64,000 bases of DNA from Pseudopyrenochaeta lycopersici (taxonomy: Eukaryota; Ascomycota; Dothideomycetes; Pleosporales; Pseudopyrenochaetaceae). The notes under the pieces are model-generated. The model did no database searches, had not been told where the DNA came from, and saw only the letters and a program-made list of their open reading frames with translations. Location of the stretch: positions 558,001 to 622,000 of the forward strand of contig NHZP01000006.1 in NCBI GenBank assembly GCA_003313425.1. Direction: 5' to 3'. The position numbers and the translations under genes were made by a program. Within the stretch, counting starts at the first letter, position 1. The number at the start of each line of letters is the position of its first letter. Below, in pieces: positions 9,280-20,637 of the stretch.

Positions 9280-12200
9280 TCACAACCTGACCTCGCCCAT
9301 TATTGTTGCAGCACGTCGCTCCTCTGCAGCCTCGACTCTAAGATGCCGTCCAACTTCCATTTCCAAGACTGGTTCAAGCAACTTCCTCTGCTTCCCAAAC
9401 AAACACCTCCATATATCATCAGCTTGAACAATCTCGCCATCACCTCGCTTGCGAAGCAGCTGCTTCAACGGTGCCGCCTGCAGCTCCGCAGAATTCGCAG
9501 CATCCAAGGTCTCCTCCTGCAATATTGGCGTTACAGATCCAGATTGAGATTCGTTTAATTTCGACCTGCCGATATGTTCAAGTCGACGCGCGACTGAAAT
9601 ATCGTAAATGGCTTCCTCGACTGTGTCACTGATGAGGTACATAAACACCGTCGTAGGGCGCTGTTGACCGATTCTGTGGACTCGTGCGATCGCTTGAAGC
9701 TCGATAGCGGGATTGATGAGTGGTTCACATAGGAACACATAAGTAGCATTCACAAGATTCAAACCTGATGAATCTGACTTTGCGTCGAGCAAGAAACATT
9801 CAATCGCAGGATGGGATTTGAATTTTGCAATGCCGTCTTTATCCGTGATACTGCTGACACCTACTTTCCACTTCTTAAGTGCTTCACGTAGTACTTCGAG
9901 GAAATCGCCGAACTGCGAGAAGACAATTGACTTAGCGCCTGGGTCATTGTTGCGGATCCAGATGAGGTGTCGCGCGATCATGTCGACCTTGGTACCGTAA
10001 GATCCATCCAGATCAATCATTTTGATCTCCTTCATCGTAGAATCACTAATGTCTGAGTAGATAGATGTATTCAATGACGAGCCTGGCGTAGAAACTTGTG
10101 TTGGGCTCATTGGTTCATGGGTTTCTTCTTGCATTTTCACTTCGTCAGGCTTGAGACTGATATCCTTGAAGTCTGACGAACTAAGCTTCTGTTTGCAAAG
10201 CGGACAAGTTCGATGTTGGTGCCACCAAGTATTGATGCATACCTTACAATACTTATGTCCGCATGTCGTAAGAACACCTAACTCGATTGCATCTTGGCAA
10301 ATGATGCACTCAGCTTTTGCGTCTTTCTGGTTTTCGCTTCGTAGATGCGTCAAGTATGTGTATTTCGTCTTCAGGCCGGCAACGGTATTCTTCTTCTTCT
10401 CTCGTAGCGCGCTATACTTGGCAAACTCACGCTCGTCGAACGTCTCGTCAAGCTGCTCTTTCCACTTCGACACAGTGTCGGATATTTGTTGGAACTGCCG
10501 GTAATATTCCAAACGTTGATTCATCGTGCTGCGGAACATCTCCTGCTCTTTCTCCAATTCTATGATAGCCTTTGCCTGCTGAGAAGCAATGGTTTGAATC
10601 TTGATGAAGTGCTTCTGCACAATGTCCAGTTCAGCTGCGGATCGGTTGTCGCCGCCATCAGCCCTCCACTGCAGCGCAGTTATCAATGAACGAACACCAG
10701 ACACTACGCCTTTCAAAGAGCCACCCTCAAGTAATGCCCGCAGCTTCTGTCGCGTATTTGCGACTTCGATCACTAGCTCAGGCGCGTGGCCACGCCCTCC
10801 GTTCTCATCTCCTTTTTGATGCGCTTGCTTTACAGCAGCCTTCAACTCATGCTCCACAAGGATGTCCTGTAGACCATGTACGGCCGCATTGCGATCGGCC
10901 ACAAGGGTCCTGAGACCCATGATATATACATATAGCTCATCTTGAGTTTTTAGTGACTCGTCATATTCTTCACCGGTAACTTCTTGGCCGTCGTCATCAT
11001 CCACCAAGCGCATCATAAGAATGTTGATGATTTTCATGCGCCAAATCTGAATTTGTTCCGCCTGCACATTTAGAAAATCACTGATGTTATCCATCATATT
11101 AAGGATTTTGCGCCCCTCAATGCCACCCAGTCCTGGAAGATCATCAATCTTGGGGATTTGATAGCATGGCTTTTTCGCTCTAACTTTATTCATCTGCTGT
11201 TGGGCTTTGTGCTTGGATTCCTTGAGCAGCTCACGCCTAACCAATTTGGCTTTGTCATACCAGTCCGTCTCCAATTTTTCCAAGCGGTGGAAGTCTTCCG
11301 AATTAGATATGGTAAAGTCCTCATTCTCCTTAATCTGATGGAATGTTGTCGCAATGAAGAAATTGCAGGTATGTTCGAGCTCAAGAAAGGAGCGCAGAGA
11401 CTTGCGAAGAACCGGAATGCGGCCAAGAATCTCGCCTTCTGGCGCGTCTTCTCCGTCGCTTTCCGGTGGCTCCGTTGCGGACAGACCATCGTGTGTGGAA
11501 GCAAGTTTTCCAAGCTTCTGTCGTTCCAGCAGAAGATCTTTTCTACACATTTGCACGTACGCAGTTGCCTCTTCCAAAGCCAGCTCATAGTAAGGCAACG
11601 CAGTCTGTGCGCGGTCATCAACATTACCGGCATATGCTTTGATGTGGCCCAGCTTTATCTGATTGACTATCATCTCGCGTGCTTCTGATTTCCAGTTCGA
11701 GTCGTTTTGCTCGATCATGACTTCAAGAACTTCATGAACTGTTCGCAACGCTCCATTCCTTGCGCCTAGTGCTCTTCTATTCTTTCGTCCAACATTTGCA
11801 TGTAGACACGTTTGGCGCAACCTGACTAGCCATTCTCGCATACGCTCGATAACTTCTGGGTCACTGGCATCGCGGCCTTCTTCTGTGGGGATTCCTTCAG
11901 CGGTGAGCCAACAGGCATCGCACATTTGGCGCATCATTTCGGTATAGTGTTGCTCTTCGATTGCGGTAAAGGGAACGGTAATCACGATACGCTTCTGGGG
12001 TGGTAGGCGGAGCTCGTCACGGATCTTGTCTTTGGTGTGTCTCAATGCGAGTTGATTGAAGATCGCCCTGAATGATGCCTTATCCAGGCGGTCCCAGACA
12101 GCTTTGTTGTTCGCGAATGCATCGCATCTGAGGAAGACTAAAAGACCTCGCAAGTCCTGGACATCCTTGCGGAGTGGCGTACCGGATACGGCCCAAGCAT

Positions 12201-13816
12201 TGCAACGAGGAATGATCCTGGCTACCGTAGCAGCCTGGCTGACCCCACTCTCAACCATTTGTGCCTCATCAAGACAAACTCTCCACCAAGAAATGCCCAC
12301 AAGAGGGCTGGTCCGCCGGTTGTGGCGATTGCCGTGCCTAAACGAACGATCTGGAGGGGGCACGGCATGGTGGATCTCTTTTGAAAGGACGTGATAGGTC
12401 GTCAAGACTACATCGTACCGCATCAAATGCTCCACCGTTGCGCACTCGTGGTCTCTTTTTGGCGCAGATGGAGGCGGCAGTCCCTTATAGTGAAATACCT
12501 TCAACTCAGGTGCATGGTTATGTAGCTCGCTTGTCCACTGTTCAAGGATAGAAGGTGGGGTGATAATAAGCGTGGCACCAGATGGCTTGACGTGAACCCC
12601 TGTGTATGTATCAAAAATATTGCCCTCGGGCACATCTCGTATGTGGTGAGTCATTAGCGCGATAAGCTCCACAGTCTTGCCCAAGCCCATCTCTTCTGCC
12701 AATATGCCGCCTCGCAGCGCCTGCAGTGTATCGCCACAAGCTTGTTCCAAACTGGTCACTACCATGCCTCGAAGCTGACTAACGTAGCACAGCTTCCCTG
12801 TTGCATCCTGCGCCTGCCTAAATGACGCTGGCGGTGCAGACGCACTGAAAGGCTGCAAAGTTCTGGAGGGAGAAAACATCACACCTTCCCGGCGCAATAG
12901 CCAGTCCACGGCTCTCTGTTGGAACGGATAGAGTGATGTCTCGGTCAAGCTGTGCTGGATCCGGGGCGAGACCTCAAGATCGGTCGGCGGGACGTAAACA
13001 GATGCGTAGAAGTCTGAAAGAGTCCATTTCGCGTCAGCATGAGCAGTCGCATTGCGAAAGTAGTGCGAGAGAAGCTTCAGGTCCTCCTTCATGTAGCTCG
13101 CCTTGACACTTGCATCTTCTACGACAGAAATTCCCAGGGTCCAACGCATCTCCACATCCAATGTGTACGTGGTCTCCCCACATGTAGGTGGGACTAGCAG
13201 GCAGCGACAGAAGGCAGCTCGAGATACGGACCGACTTTTCTTCCCATGATGTGTAGTCGCGAGCACTGCGGCAGTACGGAGGTGCGGGGTGATGGAGTGG
13301 AGTGTGTCAGATTGGGCAGTGGCAACAATCTCAGTGCCGATATTGATACTTGTATTCCAAAGGACTACCCGGAAGGCGTCCGAATCTGCTCTGCAAAAGA
13401 ACTCTAGTGACAAGACGATAGGATTATGCGAGCCGTTCGAGGTATAGAGCGCGCTCATTTGGTTTTGCGACGGAGAGAGTACGTTCTGAACCAAAGTCAG
13501 TTGGAGCATTTTGAAACGAATTGATATGGGTATCGACCAAATCTAATGATATCTTTGCCAGGACAATGCTTTTACTCTCATCAAACCCGTGCTGCTGTGC
13601 TGCAACAGCATTTGGGTGCTCTACTTTTCGTCGCTTTTGCGCCCGCACCTCTGGTCCCTCACAAGGATCTGGCGAGGCGAACAGGTTCTGGATGGCTTGA
13701 ACGTTGCAGGTGTCATCTTGCGGAGCGAGCACTACTTTTTGGCCACGCCGAGATGCTGGTGATGGAGAGTAGGACTTCGCGCTGAGCACCTCCGCGCGTC
13801 CCTCAAACGAAGCCAT
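9280..13816 (-). CDS. SNF2-family ATPase with RING finger (SHPRH/IRC20 type)
   Basis: Two exons, 13538..13816 and 9280..13485, encode 1494 residues. Order: a poorly conserved N-terminus; an SNF2 ATPase lobe with Walker A GLGKT (about 360) and DEAQ box (about 500); a long helical insertion; a C3HC4 RING (about 1153, CIICQDAIELG to CPLCKQKL); then the second helicase lobe (KSIVFSQFGDFLE, about 1277; QAIARVHRIGQQRPT). A RING placed inside a split SNF2 core marks the SHPRH (human) and Irc20 (yeast) group. These are nuclear ATPases and ubiquitin ligases linked to replication-fork tolerance and recombination. ATG 13816 sits in a strong CCACCATGG context. The 52-base intron has a good CTGAC branch and CAG acceptor but a weak donor (GTCGAT), so the N-terminal junction is the least sure part. 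Confidence 0.88.
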
Positions 13817-14822
13817 GGTGGCCGTAGGGAAGGAAGTGCTATCGTCAAGCCGAACGCGAGCGCAGATGTGTAAAAAGCATGCCGAGACGCTAAGATTAGG
13901 CACGATAAGCTAGGCTCTGCCCCACAATTGCAGGCATCAGCCACGGCCCCAAGCTCAACGACTTCGAACACCTTTGCCTCTCACATTCTCTCCCTAGGCT
14001 TTACTGTACCTTGTCAATATATATGCAGCGAAGTCTCTTTCATGGTATGCATTATTTCAGACTAGACTGGTGGCTATTCTGCAATTTGCTACATGCTTCC
14101 AAATCAGATGATATCCCAGCAGCCCAGCGCTCGCAAGTAAGCTGAGGAGCAGCACAGATGTACCCTAGAACGCATAGGACACTCTATGAACTAAACACTC
14201 GTTGACATTATGCGCACTGCTGGAAAAGAACCGGCGATACGAAGCACGAGAAATATGGCTTTAACGTTGGCATTGTCCAATCTATTGCAATCGCAGCCGC
14301 GAGCCTGTCTCAGCTCTCCTTTATTCTTTCTGTGGATATGCATTTTAGGTCTTACAGTACAATCAAGAGGTTTATATATGTTCGAAGTTTCCATGAGAAT
14401 CAATCCCCACCTCGCCGCTTGAAAGCAACATTCTAGGCTGTTCAAAGCAGGACATCAGAATCTCGCATGTTGCCTTTCCAAGGCGTCATCTCGATGATCC
14501 ATTAGTACCATGCTTTGTGACATGGTGGTGAGTAACCTGAGAAGATTTGGAAGCTTCAGATGGAAGCGCATCCCGAGCTGGATCCGCAAACCCCCCAAAC
14601 AGACGCATTCATATTCGAATCGTTCGTCGACTACAAGGATGCAATCTTTGGTGGGATTAGCCTGACTAGCCTTAGGCCTCACAGGTAGTCCTCTTTTGAT
14701 TGTGCTAGCCGATTGTGCTTGGCCTCGCGCATCAAGCGTTTTCCAGAGAGCACCAATGCCCTCGTTGTATCAGCCGTAGTCCACTAGCGTGTAATATAGA
14801 TTCAAAGCCCTATCGAGAGACC
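13817..14822. other. 1-kb intergenic region, no gene seen
   Basis: This lies between the SNF2/RING gene start and the 3' end of the THOC5-like gene. Short open frames of up to about 84 codons occur on both strands, without signal, domain or splice support. Confidence 0.5.
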
Positions 14823-15591
14823 CTACTCGGTAGCAAGCACTTTTTTAATCGGCTCCGCAGCTTCGATGAACTTCTCCACCATTGTGTCGAGCTTCGTGAG
14901 GTCGTCCTTGCCCTTCTTGACTTCTGCAATCAACTTTTGCTTCTGTTTGAGCTTCTCTTGTCGTCGCTCTTCCAACTTGACACGTACTTGATGTTCGTGC
15001 TCGATGCGCGCAGTCATTAAGTCGTGTTCAGTCGATTCGTGGTGATCAGGAAACTCTTCGAGAAAATCTTTGACCGTGATAAGAGGGAGCTTCACATACT
15101 TGTGACTACCACATATATAAGCATTGAATACTGGGGCAAGATTTGTAGACGTACTCGTAGTTCTCAGCAGCAGAGATCTCAGACCGCAGCGACTGCTCTT
15201 CATATTTGAGATTATGCAAACCCAGAATTAGTGCATCATTCACCGCTCTATCATCCGAAGTCTTTGCCTTCTCCTCACGGACTTTCAACACACTCTGCCG
15301 ATACAAAGATTTGATGATGGACAGTTGCGCCCGAATATACTTCTCCCGCTTGTCGATTTCCCGCCGGGCTTTTTTCTCATTGTCGATCTCTTCACGTGAT
15401 ACGGGGTTGGTAGGTTTCGGATGCGAAAGCTGATAGTCAACAAGCTCATTGATGAGCTTCTTAAGGTTCTGGACTTCTTTGTACAGCCGCGCATTCTGCG
15501 GCGTCTTGACCATGTCAGCAATGTTGAAGCTGGATAGATCCGCAGGCATCGCATGACCAGATTGTGTGTCAAGCACTGTTTGGTCGTTCAT
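14823..15591 (-). CDS. THOC5: THO complex subunit 5-like protein
   Basis: Two exons, 15155..15591 and 14823..15105, give 239 residues. The protein is almost wholly helical and charged, with long coiled-coil stretches. The splice GA|T restores ENYDHKYVKLPLI. That form resembles the Thoc5/Fmip signature in which a Tyr-Asp-His-Lys-Tyr segment precedes a conserved Leu-Pro. An EEF acidic segment and another long coiled coil (KLEERRQEKLKQKQKL) follow. THO/TREX couples transcription to mRNA export in the nucleus. Fungal forms are much shorter than the roughly 680-residue human protein, and this one lacks its C-terminal half. The identification rests on the coiled-coil layout and that motif, so an unrelated coiled-coil protein is possible. 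Confidence 0.7.
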
Positions 15592-16386
15592 ACTGAACTC
15601 TGCCGGTGCGATCGTGGTTGGTTGTATCTTTCCGATTCAGATGTGGAGTTGTGGTTGCAGTTGTTCACTTCGAGCGCTATTGAGAACGTCTGTGCTGAGC
15701 TCCAGTTTGTGCAAGGATCATGCCAAGGCAGATCATGTGCTAACGCGTATTCATCGCGCGCCTGGCAAATTACAACAATACAATCTCGATATTTCCCTGC
15801 CGTCCCACATGTCAAAGTCTGAATCAGAAACCTGCATCAGGAGCCAGAGCTAAGGAAAAGGACTCGGAGCACAGGGATTTTTCACCAATTGCATGGAACC
15901 GGGGTTGGAAATGCTCTGATCCAGGCAGCTTCGTCAGCCATTTGTACTATCGACTCATCTTCTCGCAACCATATATTCCCCAGAGAACTTCGGGGAGCGC
16001 AGTCCAGTGTGATTCTCTAACAGCTACTGTATCAAACGTTCAGCAGGAATACCTGACTTGCCTACACAATAAATGCCAGCCGATATGCTCCGCGTAGCCT
16101 TCATGGGCCGGCTGGTCAACCTCACATTCAACGGAAACTGACGCGTACGAAAGGAAAAAGTGTTGGAATCAGATACGCGCAGGGTTTAGTCACTAGTTTG
16201 ATCCTGAAATATTGTGAAGGCCTTGAAGGCAGACAACTGTGCCCCCTGCATTTAGAACCTGGAGAGCAATAAGAAGCAAGCCGTTGTCATTATCTTCAAT
16301 GAGCCTTGCCTGTCTAAACAGGCAGTGATTTCCGAGAATATACGCACGGCGAGCGGCCGTCACACGAGGCTTGAGATGTCAGCTTG
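15592..16386. other. Intergenic region up to the transposon
   Basis: The part next to 15591 is the THOC5-like promoter. I see no gene, and the transposon's left inverted repeat begins at 16387. Confidence 0.55.
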
Positions 16387-16417
16387 GCACGCGGGTGACA
16401 AAAAAGCCCGCACCGCG
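16387..16417 (+). repeat. Left terminal inverted repeat
   Basis: It begins GCACGCGGGTGACAAAAAAG. It matches the reverse complement of 17797-17827 at 30 of 31 positions (G here against A in the right copy, at 16393). Confidence 0.9.
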
Positions 16418-16516
16418 AGTCCGTGCCCCACCAAAACACGAAACTGAGCGCTCTGCAACTCAACTTTGCAGCCGCGCCACCAACGCTATATTTATTTTTT
16501 TTGGCTTATTTTTCTT

Positions 16517-17623
16517 ATGGCAGACTGGGATAACCGTGATCCTCATGATACGCCGAAAAGAGCCCGGGTTCGGGGGGCGATTGAGTACATGGAGGCGCGC
16601 GGTATCCCTCACTCAAAAGCAGACGTCTTCCACTTCAATGGAGTATCCAAGCGACAAGGCTGGGCTATGATATCACCAGGCAGTGTTGATAGAAGGCATC
16701 ACAGAAGTGAGGCAGGCGAGCGCCGTGGTAGGCCCTCAGTTATCTCAGATGAGCAGCTTAAGGAGATGGATAGGATTATCCAAGAGGAGGGATTTGAAGC
16801 AAGGAAGCTCTCATGGCTTGAGCTAGGCTTTGAGGCTGGTATTGAAGGAGTCTCACCGCGTACTATCTCGCGTGCGATGGGCGATACTATGAGCTACTCT
16901 AAGTGCATTGCATGCCAGAAGAGATGGGTCAATAGTAGTACAGCTCAGGCCAGAAAATCCTAGGCATCTACCATGCTTCAGCACTATCCTGATGCAAGCG
17001 ACTGGCACCACGTTAGGTTTTCTAATAAGATACATTGGGCTACTGGTCCTCAGGGCAGTATATACATTATACGCAAGCTAGGTGAGCGCTACTGCAGTAA
17101 CTGCATCTAGCAGCGAGATGAAAAAGATAATTATAAGCGCAACCTTAAGAAAGTACATGCCTGGGCAGCTATTAGCTTCAACTTTAAGTTAAATCTTACC
17201 TTCTACGATATCCCTAGCAATAGCAATAGTAAGAAGACGCAGCGCGCCTATATAGATTAGATCCTTCAGCCTATTGTTAAGCCCTAGCTTAAATAAGAAG
17301 ACAACTTTGTACTTGAGGAGGATGGCGACTTAGGCCACGGGCTAGGTAAAAACAACATAGTACGGCAGTGGAAAGATTGGAATAAGCTTAAGAGCTACTT
17401 TAACTGTCACTCTAGCCCTAACCTAACTCCTATAGAAAACTGCTAGCAACCACCTAAGCAGTACGTTAAGAAATTTCTACACTGGGATGAGGGAGATACA
17501 CGTAAGCTTGCTCTTAAGGGCTAGGAGAAGGTAAATTAAGACTTTATTAATAAGCGTGTTAATTCTATGCTAAATAGGCTAAGAGATTGCATTGAAATGG
17601 ATGGTCAAATGACTGGGTGGTGA
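16517..17623 (+). pseudogene. Transposase pseudogene (DDE, homeodomain-like N-terminus)
   Basis: A single frame of 368 codons runs from ATG 16517 to TGA 17621. It is broken by TAG at 16961, 17108, 17258, 17285, 17444 and 17522 and by TAA at 17294 and 17537. The N-terminal half has helix-turn-helix-like DNA-binding segments (IPHSKADVFHFNG and RRGRPSVI) and reads openly. The catalytic half keeps recognisable blocks: [29 protein letters not shown]. In relatives I recall, the first and third blocks carry Asp where Asn stands here (FSD, SPD). Both are GAY-to-AAY changes, so the catalytic Asp residues appear lost by G-to-A transitions. No active protein could come from this copy. Confidence 0.85.
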
Positions 17624-17796
17624 CCTGGCAAGCCTGGGCTCATGGGTGCCCCATCTTAACAGCTACAACGCCAAAAAAACGATAGATATAGCTGCCTCTA
17701 GTCAATCTACAGCCTCAAGTTAAAACCAGCTTGAAAAATGCTTAAACCTCCTCCTCTCCATAGCAATTTGTGTGTGTTGGGGGATGCCAAGGCATC

Positions 17797-17827
17797 CGCG
17801 GTGCGGGCTTTTTTGTCACCTGCGTGC
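17797..17827 (-). repeat. Right terminal inverted repeat
   Basis: This is the reverse complement of the left repeat with one mismatch. The perfect 23-base core is at 17797-17819. Confidence 0.9.
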
Positions 17828-20637
17828 TTGGGTAAGTCAGTCGATACAGCGGTATGGCGATAATGTTCGCGAGGAATTGCCGAACGTCCTCCCGGACGTT
17901 GCCAGTCGAGGTTACGTGTCCGATGCCCTACCTTTTATTTCCTGTCTATTCTTCCTTGCATCCATGACTTGTACATCCAAATTCCTGTTCCGAGTCGGCC
18001 ACTCCTGATGAATACTTGCGTATCTTTCTGAGCAAAGTAGTCGACGCACCTGGTGAAATGAATTAAATCAAATCATGAGGCGGCAGATCAGGGGCAAAGG
18101 GCGCAGAACTGTCTTACAATTCCCTATAAATAATTCATCCAAACCATGGCCGCCCCAGGCTCTCTTTAACACAGCTACAGCTCGGAACTCACATGCACAT
18201 CCCACTCCAAACGTGGGTAGCCTTCTACAAGCTCAAAGCTTTGAGAGAGTCGTACATCTACCGTATACAGTGTGCTTCACAAGGTAGTGCACGATGTGTG
18301 TCCTCACGCTCAGGCTTTACCCCTTTACCTCAAATGTGTTTAGCCCTCTCTATCTAGTCTGCCGTCCTGGGAGTGGATGGAAACTGAATTGGCATGTGTG
18401 TGCAAGCGAGCATGCCTTATGTTAGATTGTGGGGATTGCTTTGTACAAGGTATTTTACGAGAAAACTTTCATGCGGTAAGGCTAGGTTACAAACCTAATG
18501 CTGAGAAGAAATTCGTATTCGGTGGACCAACGAGGAGCGTCTGGGACAGCAAAGCGTGCCTCGGTGGGTCGGTAAAATCTTCCGATTGCGGTGTTTTGAT
18601 TTCATATCCATGCAGGTCCGATAGACACGCGAGGAAGGATCAATGTCTCCGCACGCTATCCTGCGGCTCGACCACACCTTTCCCCATCATGCATGCTCAT
18701 CGTTGATGAGACTGCAGTAGCTGCAGATCGCGCGCTGCAGCAACTTTCGATTCATGATCTGACCTGTTTTCGTGGCCCCGCTGTCAAGATCTTAGGAACG
18801 CGCCCTCACATTCTGAGAGGATTTTAACTCTCACACCATCTCGCCGAAGACGACGGCGAGGTGTTGACGAAGGCCAAGAACCGCACTAACATCGGGAGAT
18901 AATTTTGACATCAAGCCCAAAATTCCAATAGCGCGGATACGGGACGCGTTGTGGCGATTTGGCGTTATTCCAGGCAACCCCGAACCCCTGGAGAATTTTA
19001 GAAGGATTTTCTGGCGTGCTCCTCGCGTCTTACTTTCCCTTTTTGGAACAGCCGGGGATATTCGCTTCGGGAGACTTTCAGCATCTGTATCCGAAAATAC
19101 AAGAACCTCCAGCATCTGCGTTTGGGGTGTGACTGCTTCGGCTAGATTATGTTGCAGCTGTTGCCCGTAAGCTCCTCGCTTTCGTCTCCAGCGATCCGTT
19201 CTAAATCCCGCTTTGCAGGCAAATACGAAGCGGCCATGCGAGCAATTGTTGGCCACAATTGCCGCTCCAGCCTGGATCGTGGACTAGCGAAAGCCAAGCA
19301 AGCCACTGCCATGAGGTCAAGGAGCCGTCAATGGTTTCCCGAGATAGTTTCTACTGAACCCAGCTGTCCTCGGGTGTGATTGTACGACCTTGATATCTTT
19401 CCATTCGGCAATACCATTGGCTGATCAGGCTTCCCGGAGGACCTTTCTCCGACTACAGATTCTTCGCAAGCATTTATCGATGGCTGAAGCCATCGATCAT
19501 AATTGAAGAGGAAATGGGTCCGTGACGGGACGACAAATCAAGTCCTGGAGAACAAGAATTGCTATATCTTCGTTTGCAGGCGACGGTTCCCTGTTTTTTT
19601 CTCTTTGAAGACCTGACTCGTTTCTTTGTGGGGATCAATTTGCAAAGCCCGGCATTTACGAGTAAACGCCATAGCTTCCTTCTCCAGAACGATCATCCTT
19701 TGCTTAAAACTCAAAGCTGAGCACCTGATGACAATTTTGCCTGTGCACCGTTCATGATCAAAAGCCGGGCCGATCAGTACGCGAGATAAAAACCACCGTG
19801 TCTGACAGGTGGGCTTGCCGTTCATGCGCCATCGTTGATGTTGCTAACGGCCGGTTAGTGAAGCCGAAGTTGAGAAGCTCGGGCTCATCAACATGCACAT
19901 CAACCGGGGAATACGGGTTGTCAGGGCACCCAGGGCAATGGGCCTCTTGAAGCAACATCTGCAGAAGTTGAGGCTAGGTCCAGTTCCCCACCAATACGAG
20001 ATTGATATTAAAGGTTGAACCGCGCCGCCAATTGAACCCGGCCTGGAACTCAGGAACAAGCTGAACGCAGCCGTGAAAGATCAACGTGGATACGACTAAG
20101 GAACCGCTAGTGTTGGTGGCGCGAAGTTGGGCTCATCCTGTGTTACACATGTCGTCGAAGCCAGTTGTATATTGTTTACATCGCTGAATTATGGCTGAGA
20201 ACAAATGGCATTCCCGAAAAATTCGCATGCTAGCTATGCCACCCATTATATCAGCGATCGGTTTTCTCAGTCCGCGGGAGTACTTTCACCTGCCGTGGCG
20301 GCTGTCAAGATGCTTGTGCTTCCAGGATTGCCCTAGACCATGATTTCAATGCCGCCATACAGGCACTAGTGCTAGGCCCGGAACAGGCGATAACCCAAAC
20401 TTTGTTCCGTGAACTCTAACCACCTCCACCAAATCACGCAAGACAGGACAACATGCGATTTGCAGGAGTGAGTCTCCTTGACTCAGGGGCATGCGGCAGC
20501 TCGCGTGGCCTGGAGATTTTCTTAGTCAGGGCAAGTGAATACAAACAACGTCAAGTCATCTTACAAACCCGCTCCTCTCTCTTTTGTTCATTCTTCGTTC
20601 TTTCTAGTTTCTGCTTCTATTGTCACCTCTTTTCAGT
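17828..20637. other. 2.8-kb gene-poor region, possible gene relics
   Basis: No gene can be supported. Minus-strand frames at 19256..18831 (141 codons), 19825..19562 and 19958..19758 are the longest. The last reads PDNPYSPVDVHVDEPELLNF, which looks protein-like but could not be assigned or joined. Stops and frame changes between these pieces suggest a decayed gene rather than a spliced one. The last 200 bases are pyrimidine-rich and probably hold the promoter and 5' UTR of the ankyrin gene. Confidence 0.4.

Larger units (their letters stand above)
16387..17827 (+). mobile_element. Tc1/mariner-type DDE transposon, inactivated by point mutation
   Basis: This 1.44-kb element is bounded by 31-base terminal inverted repeats (16387-16417 and 17797-17827) that differ at one position. 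The inner 23 bases, GTGACAAAAAAGCCCGCACC plus GCG, are identical. It holds one transposase-like frame over 16517..17623 with eight nonsense codons and no frameshift. Decay only by base substitutions, with stops explicable as C-to-T or G-to-A changes, is the known mark of repeat-induced point mutation (RIP) in ascomycetes. A clear TA target-site duplication could not be read at the ends, perhaps because the flanks are mutated too. Confidence 0.88.

Noticed and set aside
11158..11688. 176-codon plus-strand frame inside the SNF2/RING gene
   Set aside because: It is an antisense shadow of a well-supported coding region with no independent features.
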